From: Lewinellaceae bacterium
GTDB taxonomy: Bacteria; Bacteroidota; Bacteroidia; Chitinophagales; Saprospiraceae
DNA length: 64,000 bases
Assembly (NCBI GenBank): GCA_020636095.1
Contig: JACJYN010000003.1
Location: 310,001-374,000 of the forward strand
Direction of reading: 5' to 3'
In this document: positions 1-6,734 of the stretch, piece by piece
How the letters are laid out: each line of letters opens with the position of its first letter
Position numbering within the stretch: the stretch's first letter is position 1
Notes under the pieces: generated by a model
What the model was told of the DNA's origin: nothing
Database searches by the model: none
The model's input: the letters and a program-made list of their open reading frames with translations, nothing else
Position numbers and translations under genes: made by a program

Positions 1-10
1 CTTCGGTAAC

Positions 11-1861
11 TCAGGATGCCGGAACAGGGGCTTGATGTACGTCATCTTCTTTTATTTCTTTAGGGTATTTTTTAATGATCTGCTGTTCGATGGTGTCGGC
101 AGAAATGGGCTGTCCATCGTAGTTCAGAATAGGAATAAGCTGCTTCGGGTACAGGTCCAGCTCATTGATCAGCATACTGCGCAGTTGCGCATCGCGGTTC
201 TGTTCCACCACAAAGACCTTTTCGTGCGCTTCGATAAACTGGCGGACGCTATCACTGAAGGGAAAGGCGCGAAGGCGCATGGCGTCCAGGTTGATGCCCT
301 TTGCCTGTAGTAGTTCCATTGCCTCCAGCGCGGCATAGGTGGTCGTGCCGAAAAAGATGAGCCCATGGGAATGGTTGTTGCCCTTCTGGTAAAACTCCGG
401 GGCGGGCACGTATTTTTTGGCCGTTTCCCACTTCTTCAAGAGCCGGTCTACATTGCGCACGTAAGCCGCCCCATTTTCGGTGTACCGGGCATATTCATCT
501 TTGGAAGTACCCCGGGTAAAAAAGGACCCTTTGGTTGGGTGCGTGCCGGGAATGGTCCGGTAGGGAATCCCATCGTCATCTACATCCAGGTAGCGGCCAA
601 ACTGTTCCATTTCTTCCAGTTCATCCGCGTTGAGTACTTTGCCCAGGTCGTACTGTTGGGTATCGTCCCATTCCAACGGTGGAGACAGGTGGTCGTTCAT
701 GCCCAGGTCCAGGTCAGACATGAGGATGACCGGGGTCTGCAGGCGGTCGGCCAGGTCGAAGGCCTTCGCCGTAAAATCAAAGCATTCCTTCGGCGTACTG
801 GGAAACAGCAGCACGTGGCGGGTATCTCCGTGAGAGGCGTAAGCCGAGGAGATAAGGTCCGGCTGCTGGGTTCGGGTCGGCATGCCGGTAGAAGGGCCTC
901 CTCGCTGAACATTGACCAAGACCACCGGAATCTCGGCAAAGTAGGCTAACCCCAGGAATTCACTCATAAGTGAAACGCCCGGGCCACTGGTGGTGGTAAA
1001 AGCGCGCGCTCCATTCCAGGTGGCGCCAATGACCATGCCCATTGCCGCCAACTCATCCTCCGCCTGTACGATCGCATAGCGCCGCTTGCCACTTTCCGGA
1101 TCGGCGCGTAGCTTGCTGGCGTATTTTTCAAATGCTCCGACAATAGAGGTGGAGGGTGTAATGGGATACCAGGCCGCCACCGTGGCGCCCCCGTAGATAG
1201 CCCCCAGAGCACAGGCCGTATTGCCGTCGATCAGGATTTGGTCACCTACCCTATCCCGCCTTTCCAGCCGAATATCAAGCGGGTATTTGAAGTGCTCATG
1301 AACGTAGCTTTCTCCGAGTTCCAGCGCCTTGAAGTTGGGGGCGATCAGCTTTTGCTTCCGTTGAAACTGCCCCTCGATGATGCCCTTCAGTACATCCATC
1401 TCGATATCGAGCAAAGCGGACAGCGCCCCCACGTAGATTACATTTTTAAACAGTTGCCGCTGCCGGGGGTCGCTGTAATGCTTCATGGCCATGGCGGTCA
1501 TGGGAATACCGATGTAGTGGATGTCTTCCCGGATGAATTCCGCATGCAATTTTTTGGTGTTGTCATAGACGAAGTACCCTCCCTGCTTGACACTTTCTAC
1601 ATCCCGGGCGATACTCTGGGGGTTGACGCAAACCATGAGGTCGATTCCATCCCGGCGGCCGAGGTATCCCTTCTCGCTGATCCGCACTTCATACCAGGTG
1701 GGCAAGCCCTGAATGTTGGATGGAAAAATGTTCTTAGGCGTTACCGGTATGCCCATCCGGAAGATGGCTTTGGCAAACATGTTGTTGGCGCTGGCCGAAC
1801 CGGTGCCGTTGACGTTGGCGAATCGAACGACTAGATCGTTGATGGCTCGGATATGTTCCAT
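11..1861 (-). CDS. korA: 2-oxoacid:ferredoxin oxidoreductase, alpha subunit (gamma-alpha fusion)
   Basis: Oxidatively decarboxylates 2-oxoacids (2-oxoglutarate type) to acyl-CoA with ferredoxin as electron acceptor. The first ~190 residues form the gamma domain (GTGSASANNMFAKA near the start). The alpha pyrimidine-binding domain follows, with the family signature GATVAAWYPITPSTS near the middle. About 616 aa, normal for KorA fusions. I chose the ATG at 1861 rather than a longer in-frame start because homology begins there; this leaves a 31-nt overlap with the upstream flavoprotein gene, implying one transcript. The TPP-binding beta subunit (KorB) should follow just outside the window, left of position 1. 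The substrate preference is inferred from family resemblance. Confidence 0.9.
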   Translation of the reverse strand: MEHIRAINDLVVRFANVNGTGSASANNMFAKAIFRMGIPVTPKNIFPSNIQGLPTWYEVRISEKGYLGRRDGIDLMVCVNPQSIARDVESVKQGGYFVYDNTKKLHAEFIREDIHYIGIPMTAMAMKHYSDPRQRQLFKNVIYVGALSALLDIEMDVLKGIIEGQFQRKQKLIAPNFKALELGESYVHEHFKYPLDIRLERRDRVGDQILIDGNTACALGAIYGGATVAAWYPITPSTSIVGAFEKYASKLRADPESGKRRYAIVQAEDELAAMGMVIGATWNGARAFTTTSGPGVSLMSEFLGLAYFAEIPVVLVNVQRGGPSTGMPTRTQQPDLISSAYASHGDTRHVLLFPSTPKECFDFTAKAFDLADRLQTPVILMSDLDLGMNDHLSPPLEWDDTQQYDLGKVLNADELEEMEQFGRYLDVDDDGIPYRTIPGTHPTKGSFFTRGTSKDEYARYTENGAAYVRNVDRLLKKWETAKKYVPAPEFYQKGNNHSHGLIFFGTTTYAALEAMELLQAKGINLDAMRLRAFPFSDSVRQFIEAHEKVFVVEQNRDAQLRSMLINELDLYPKQLIPILNYDGQPISADTIEQQIIKKYPKEIKEDDVHQAPVPAS

Positions 1862-3633
1862 ATTGGCGTAGCTTTTGTCACTTGGTACAAATATTTCTGC
1901 ATGTCCCAGGCTGCGGTCGGGCAGCGTTCGGCGCACAGCCCGCAATGCAGGCAGACGTCCTCATCCTTGACCATCACCCGGCCGGTAGGCAGGTTTTCGG
2001 ATACGTACAGGTCCTGCGTAACATTATTGGCCGGAGCTAAAAGCCGGGCCCGCAAGTCCTCCTCCTCTCCGTTGGTGGTGAAGGTGATGCAGGAAGTCGG
2101 GCAGACATCCATGCAGGCGTCGCACTCGATGCAGCGGCTGGTATTAAAAACGGTCTGCACATCGCAGTTGAGACAGCGCTGGGCTTCCTTGAAGCCGGTG
2201 GGCGGGTCGAAGCCCAGTTCGACCTCCACCTTGCGGTTCGATAAGGCTACCTGCTTTTCGGCATGGGGCACGAGGTAGCGTTTGTCCACCACGACCGGGC
2301 TATCATAACTCCACTCGTGTATGCCCATCTTCTGGCTGACCAGGTTGGTGTAGGGCGAGGGGCGGTTGTAAACCGACTCGCCGCGGCAGAATAAGTCTAT
2401 GGAGACTGCAGCCTGATGGCCGTGGGCCACTGCTGTGATTACATTCTCCGGGCCAAAAGCGGCATCGCCGCCGAAGAAAACCCGGTCGAGGGTAGACTGG
2501 AAGGTGGTTTTATCGACCACGGGCAGGTCCCATTTCCCAAACTTGATGCCCAGGTCGCGTTCAACCCAGGGGAAGGCATTGTCCTGCCCAATGGCGATGA
2601 TGACATCATCGGCCTCGATGAAGACATCGGGCTCCCCGGTGGGGACCAGGCTGCGCTTGCCGTTTTCATCATAAATAGCGGCTACTTTCCCGAAAACGAT
2701 CCCCTTGAGTTTCCCTTTTTCGACGACAAACTCCTTGGGCGGCAAATTATTCATAATGGGAATATCTTCCCGCTTAGCATCCTGGATTTCCCAGGAAGAG
2801 GCCTTCATATCCTTAAACGGGCTGCGGACGACCACCTTGACCTCGTCTCCTCCCAGGCGCCGGGACGTGCGGCAGCAGTCCATGGCCGTATTGCCCCCTC
2901 CCAGGATGATAACCCTCCTGCCGATTTTGGTGGTGTGCCCGAAGGCCACGCTGGCCAACCAGTTGATGCCGATGTGGATATTGGCGCCGGCTTCCTGGCG
3001 GCCGGGCAGGTTCAGGTCGCGGCCCTGAGGGGCGCCGGTGCCTACGAAGATGGCGTCGTAGTCCTTTTCCAGGATTTTCTTCATACTCTCCACATAGGTG
3101 TTGAAATGAGTATGGATGCCCATATCGAGGATGTAGCCGACCTCTTCGTCCAGCACCGATTCCGGCAGGCGGAAGGCGGGGATTTGGGTGCGCATCATGC
3201 CTCCTCCTTTATCCCACTCGTCGTACAGGTGAATTTCGTAACCCAGCGGCGCCAGGTCGCGGGCCACGGTCAGCGAGGCAGGGCCGCCCCCGATGAGGGC
3301 GATCTTTTTGCCGTTCTTTTTTTCGGGAATGGCGGGCATCAGGTGCCTGACTTCCTCTTTATTGTCGGCGGCTACCCGTTTCAGGCGGCAGATGGCTACG
3401 GGCTCCTCTTCTATTCTTCCGCGACGGCAGGCCGGTTCGCAGGGCCGGTCGCAGGTGCGCCCCAGGATGCCGGGGAATACGTTGGACTCCCAGTTGACCA
3501 TATAGGCATCGGTATAGCGCTCGGCGGCGATCATCCGGATGTACTCCGGTACCGGTGTATGAGCCGGGCAGGCGTACTGGCAGTCGACTACCTTGTGGAA
3601 GTACTCCGGGTCTTGAATGTTCGTCGGTTTCAA
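1831..3633 (-). CDS. GltD-like FAD/NAD(P)H oxidoreductase with C-terminal dicluster ferredoxin domain
   Basis: A 600-aa iron-sulfur flavoprotein. The N-terminus carries the GltD-type cysteine region (CQYACPAH, then TCDRPCEPAC). The FAD site GGGPASLTVARDLAPLGY and the NAD(P)H site GGGNTAMDCCRTSRRLGG follow. The C-terminal ~110 residues hold two 4Fe-4S ferredoxin motifs (CIECDACMDVCP and CLHCGLCAERCP). It probably moves electrons between NAD(P)H and the ferredoxin-dependent KorA system encoded directly downstream and overlapping it. The start is a TTG at 3633: an in-frame TAG lies just upstream, and no ATG precedes the conserved cysteine region. The exact physiological direction of electron flow cannot be read from sequence. 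Confidence 0.88.
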   Translation of the reverse strand: MKPTNIQDPEYFHKVVDCQYACPAHTPVPEYIRMIAAERYTDAYMVNWESNVFPGILGRTCDRPCEPACRRGRIEEEPVAICRLKRVAADNKEEVRHLMPAIPEKKNGKKIALIGGGPASLTVARDLAPLGYEIHLYDEWDKGGGMMRTQIPAFRLPESVLDEEVGYILDMGIHTHFNTYVESMKKILEKDYDAIFVGTGAPQGRDLNLPGRQEAGANIHIGINWLASVAFGHTTKIGRRVIILGGGNTAMDCCRTSRRLGGDEVKVVVRSPFKDMKASSWEIQDAKREDIPIMNNLPPKEFVVEKGKLKGIVFGKVAAIYDENGKRSLVPTGEPDVFIEADDVIIAIGQDNAFPWVERDLGIKFGKWDLPVVDKTTFQSTLDRVFFGGDAAFGPENVITAVAHGHQAAVSIDLFCRGESVYNRPSPYTNLVSQKMGIHEWSYDSPVVVDKRYLVPHAEKQVALSNRKVEVELGFDPPTGFKEAQRCLNCDVQTVFNTSRCIECDACMDVCPTSCITFTTNGEEEDLRARLLAPANNVTQDLYVSENLPTGRVMVKDEDVCLHCGLCAERCPTAAWDMQKYLYQVTKATPIWNISEPSTI

Positions 3634-4152
3634 AATCGGCTACTGTTTTTTGTGTTTCCTACATTTAGCCGACTAATATAGCAGAGAAATCTAGAAATGT
3701 AAAATAATAGTTGAAATCTGTCAGGATTGTGCGAATGTTAGTTCAGGGTGGAGGATATCCTTTGGCCTCCTTTACCCGGACTCTCTGCTTTTATTTGGTT
3801 CCGCTCTCTACATAGTGCCTGGCAGAAAACGCCTATTTTTTTCTGGTTACTCCTTGTGCGGCGCTGCCGGATCGGAGGGGGCAGCCCTTCAGCAGGACGA
3901 AGCTCATACAAAACGGGCGGTTTTATTCGGTGATTTTCAATTCTCGCCTCTCCAGGCGCCTATTTTCGGCTTTTGGGGCATAGTTCGCCCGCCTCTCTGT
4001 GGAAGGCCAGCGATAAAAGGCCCTATTTTTAAGCCGCCCTGGATATCTTGCCCGGCCGGACAACAGTGGTGAGCAAGCCTTGCTCTATCACCAGTTGAAA
4101 TATGGTGAGAAATCTGAACCAAAATCTCCGAAGAAAAGCTAAGTTGTTCCGT
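3634..4152. other. Intergenic stretch without a convincing gene
   Basis: About 520 bp between the start of the flavoprotein gene and the group II intron tail. The short open frames here have no recognisable family features. The left part should contain the promoter of the minus-strand gene at 3633; TATATTAG-like sequence near 3676-3683 on the minus strand is a weak -7 candidate. The rest may be worn intron or mobile DNA, but I see no reverse transcriptase signature. Confidence 0.5.
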
Positions 4153-4235
4153 GAACCGCCGTATACGAGATCCGTACCTACGGTGGTGTGAGAGGGATAA
4201 GGCCGGTCAACTGGCTGGCCTTACCCTACTCGATT
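4153..4235 (+). mobile_element. 3' end of a group IIC intron (domains V and VI), truncated
   Basis: Positions 4153-4187 match the class C domain V hairpin: GAACCGCCGTATAC, then a loop, then the complementary CGTACCTACGGTGG arm, followed by TGTGAGAGG. A second stem at about 4199-4222 (AAGGCC paired with GGCCTT) is domain VI. The tail CCCTACTCGATT resembles the 3' splice end of class C introns. No 5' intron domains and no maturase are visible upstream, so this is a 5'-truncated relic. The predicted intron end coincides with the stop codon of the convergent Rpn gene. Class C introns often insert downstream of terminators, which fits a gene end. Confidence 0.75.
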
Positions 4236-5109
4236 AGCGTTCGGCTTCGTCGATGGCCTTCTTTACTTCTTCGATAGATTTCCCAGTAATCTTCGATATA
4301 GTTTCTACATCAAGCCCTGCTTCATGAGATTTGAGGATTACTTCGATTTTGCCTTCTTCTCTGCCTTCTGCTTTGCCTTCTGCTTTGCCTTCTTCGAAAG
4401 ACGTATCCACCACATTTTTCAAATCCCGGTAATATTTCAAGCTCTCCTCATACCTGGCTTTTTCCTCTGGGTCAAAACGGGCAATCTCCGCTGCTTCGAA
4501 TAGTTTCTGGAATATCCGCTCCTGCAAAGCGGCCGGCCGGTTTTGCAAATATGGCAGGTGCCTCAAAACATACATCCACTTGTCAAAATCAGTTTCTAAT
4601 TCTGTTTCTGTCTTTTTGAAATTCGGCATCTCCAGGTATATGAAGGTGAGCTTGTCGTAAAATACCTGGCAGTGTTGATCCTTCAACTTTACTTCATGGC
4701 GCACTTGTTCCTTGTGGCGGCCATCGTCAAATACAAAGTCCAGAATGCCTATCGTGTAAACGGCTGCTAATTGGTAATCCCAGTCTCCCTTTTTTGCCTG
4801 CTCCTGAATGGGAAAGGTCGAATAATACACGCTCCGGTCCTTGAAGTAGTTCTGCTTCGCCTTTTGGATCTCGACGATGAAGCGTTCTCCATTGGGGCTG
4901 GTGCAGTATAAGTCAAAGATAGCCTTGCGGTCTACTTCGCTGGCGCCCAGCTGCTCTGTAGGGGTATAGGACAAGTCCTGGATATGATGGCGTTCCGGCA
5001 GCACCTGGTTAAGGAAATCGATCAGCAGGTCTTTGTTTATCTCCGTCCCAAACAGCTTCTTGAAACCGTAGTCGGTAAAGGGGTTGATGTATTTATCTTG
5101 AAGCGCCAT
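4234..5109 (-). CDS. Rpn family PD-(D/E)XK nuclease / putative transposase
   Basis: A 291-aa member of the recombination-promoting nuclease family (PD-(D/E)XK nuclease family transposase). Seen: the N-terminal INPFTDYGFKKLFG hallmark, then the nuclease core with KAIFDLYC (acidic residue) and FIVEIQKAKQ (the ExQ/K catalytic strand). The C-terminus carries a charged repeat (EEGKAEGKAEGREEGK) and a helical tail. E. coli Rpn proteins promote RecA-independent recombination and have been tied to phage defence; the role here is not known. The gene stands alone, with its stop at the 3' end of the intron relic. The 12-bp-type DNA repeat coding the EGKA units could vary in length. Confidence 0.85.
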   Translation of the reverse strand: MALQDKYINPFTDYGFKKLFGTEINKDLLIDFLNQVLPERHHIQDLSYTPTEQLGASEVDRKAIFDLYCTSPNGERFIVEIQKAKQNYFKDRSVYYSTFPIQEQAKKGDWDYQLAAVYTIGILDFVFDDGRHKEQVRHEVKLKDQHCQVFYDKLTFIYLEMPNFKKTETELETDFDKWMYVLRHLPYLQNRPAALQERIFQKLFEAAEIARFDPEEKARYEESLKYYRDLKNVVDTSFEEGKAEGKAEGREEGKIEVILKSHEAGLDVETISKITGKSIEEVKKAIDEAER

Positions 5110-5240
5110 GTTGCTTTGCCTTTGTTTGGGGTAAATTTACAGCCTTTTTGAGCGATTTGCCAGTTTCGAGCGGTTTCTTCTGCTGGACGCTAACGGTTGG
5201 CTACCTGCCGTGCCGACGAATAGACCCGATGTATAAAAAT

Positions 5241-5294
5241 AGTCTCCTAACTTTAAGGTACACACCATTTTTTCACCTCAACCGTCAGGAGACT
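5241..5294 (+). promoter_or_regulatory. IS110 leader hairpin masking the transposase ribosome-binding site
   Basis: AGTCTCCT at 5241-5248 is perfectly complementary to AGGAGACT at 5287-5294, which directly abuts the transposase ATG at 5295. The right arm contains AGGAG, a strong Shine-Dalgarno sequence that is unusual for this genome. Pairing would hide the start site. In active IS110 elements this upstream non-coding region encodes the bridge RNA; whether this hairpin belongs to such an RNA is inference. Confidence 0.55.
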
Positions 5295-5493
5295 ATGATT
5301 AAAGATAAGAAAAAGATCACATTCGAAGGCCAGGACATTTACGTCGGCATCGACGTACACAAGAACAGCTGGACAGCCGCCATCTGCACCGAACACCGCT
5401 GCTACCGGCCTTTTACCCTCTCTCCTCCCCGGGTGGAAGATTTCGAAAAGAACTTTCCCCTCGGTTTCTACCTGTGCGCCTATGAAGCTGGCC
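5295..5493 (+). pseudogene. IS110 family transposase, N-terminal fragment
   Basis: About 66 residues of the DEDD-type recombinase of IS110 elements survive: MIKDKKKITFEGQDIYVGID followed by VHKNSWTAAI, which includes the first catalytic Asp, and ending at CAYEAG. Homology stops there; a full protein is about 320-400 aa. Beyond about 5493 the DNA belongs to an unrelated minus-strand gene read antisense, although the frame stays open to 5582. The remaining acidic residues and the C-terminal serine region are missing, so it is inactive. The junction position is estimated from where both homologies fade. Confidence 0.75.
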
Positions 5494-5872
5494 AGGCGGC
5501 AGTGGCCCAACTCGTGAAAACGACAAACTCGCGCCCCAGCGTTCCGGCGCTATTCCAGTATTTCTGGCCGATGGGAACGTGATTGGGCTGGTGGGAAGAA
5601 TAGCTGCATTGGCCTGCCACTCCGTCGCTCGGGAGTTTTTCAATGACACCGGTGATATGGGCCTCGCGCAGATTTACTTCCAGGCCACGCTGCTCCGCCT
5701 CTTTTTCGAAGCTTTCGAAATAGGGCCAGAGGGCTTCGTCCACACCCTCGTAAGCCGTGGTTTGCCCTACCGGTTCGGCGACGACAGTAGTGAGGTTATC
5801 ATTCTGGTTGCAGGCAAAGAGGAAAAGCGTCATGGGAAACAGGCCCGTGCGGGCCAGGATGGGTACAGCCAT
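5494..5872 (-). pseudogene. Lipoprotein metallopeptidase, frameshifted and truncated
   Basis: The minus-strand frame starting at 5872 begins with a lipoprotein signal ending in LFLFAC and runs as a plausible secreted protein (VDEALWPYFESFEKEAEQRG). It is intact through GREFVVF, then becomes nonsense. Adding one base near 5516-5520, in a short homopolymer, restores FHELGHC, the HExxH zinc motif. The gene is then cut at about 5494 by the IS110 fragment. Residues after the zinc motif are gone. I infer a zinc metallopeptidase related to uncharacterised Bacteroidota lipoproteins; the family is not named with certainty. The indel could be a sequencing error, but the truncation is independent of it. 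Confidence 0.65.
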
Positions 5873-6010
5873 TGTCTATTCTTTTTTTGAATATGGATAA
5901 AAAGTGGAAGGATTATCAATAGGCAATACTTCCAAACCGAAGGAAAATTTTGTAATTTTATTGTCCTTCAAAAAAATCCTTATTTCTATCTACCAACCAA
6001 AAGAAGAATC

Positions 6011-6655
6011 ATGAAGAACGATTCCAAAGAAAAATCGCCGGAAAAAAAGAAACAAGGTGTTTCGAGGCGGTCATTTCTGCGGGGCGCCGGCGTAACGACG
6101 GCAGGCACCGTAGCCCTGGCCTCGGGCATGTTGAGCTTTACAGCGGCAGAGCCGGCTCCCGCCAAAACCGCCGTCCTGGGCCCGGGGGAGACAGAGGTGA
6201 AATTCTCGGTTAACGGCCGGCCGCGCACTCTTTGGATAGAGCCGCGCACCACCCTGGCCGACGCTTTACGGGAACACCTGAACCTCACCGGCACTAAAGT
6301 AGTTTGCGACCGGGGCTCCTGCTCAGCCTGTACCGTCTGGCTGGACGGCAAGCCGGTCAACTCCTGTATGACCCTGGCAGTCGATGTCGAAGGCCGGGAA
6401 GTGACCACCGTCGAAGGCCTGGCCAAAGACGGTGAACTGCACCCGGTGCAGGAGGCCTTCATCGAGCACGACGCCACCATGTGCGGCTTCTGTACACCAG
6501 GCATGGTTATGAGCTGCGCCGGCCTGCTGGAGCGCAACGCCAATCCTTCCCTCGCTGACGTCAAAACCGCTACCAGTGGTAACCTGTGCCGCTGCGGCAC
6601 TTACCCTAAAGTGTTCGAAGCGACCCTTGCCGCTGCCAAGAAGATGAACAAATAG
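6011..6655 (+). CDS. Aldehyde/xanthine oxidoreductase [2Fe-2S] subunit, Tat-exported
   Basis: Electron-transfer subunit of a molybdenum hydroxylase, 214 aa. The Tat signal SRRSFLRGAG lies at residues 18-27. The plant-type [2Fe-2S] cluster uses C99, C104, C107 and C119; the second cluster uses C158 and C161 (CGFC) plus C193 and C195 (CRC). The signal indicates that the folded complex is exported to the periplasm, as in E. coli PaoABC. First of three genes in the order iron-sulfur, molybdopterin, FAD subunit; E. coli PaoABC has the order Fe-S, FAD, Mo. No XdhC/PaoD-type maturation factor is in the window. The substrate is unknown; aromatic aldehydes are plausible by analogy. Confidence 0.9.
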   Translation: MKNDSKEKSPEKKKQGVSRRSFLRGAGVTTAGTVALASGMLSFTAAEPAPAKTAVLGPGETEVKFSVNGRPRTLWIEPRTTLADALREHLNLTGTKVVCDRGSCSACTVWLDGKPVNSCMTLAVDVEGREVTTVEGLAKDGELHPVQEAFIEHDATMCGFCTPGMVMSCAGLLERNANPSLADVKTATSGNLCRCGTYPKVFEATLAAAKKMNK

Positions 6656-6734
6656 GCGAACGGCTTTTGCCCTTCTGTTATTGAAAAAAAAACTTCCGGG
6701 CGAAATAAACCCGGCTTACGAAAAAACTGAAATT

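Noticed and set aside
2416..3681. 421-aa open frame on the plus strand
   Set aside because: Antisense to the GltD-like flavoprotein, whose motifs are clear; the plus translation is low-complexity and has no family features.
3748..4122. Short frames upstream of the intron tail as a maturase remnant
   Set aside because: No YxDD or domain X residues; the sequence does not resemble a reverse transcriptase in any frame.
5148..5582. Single 144-aa protein covering the IS110 fragment and beyond
   Set aside because: The part after CAYEAG is antisense metallopeptidase DNA; the true start is ATG 5295, so the long frame is an accidental fusion.
5579..5890. 103-aa plus-strand frame
   Set aside because: Antisense to the lipoprotein metallopeptidase signal and body; no family features.
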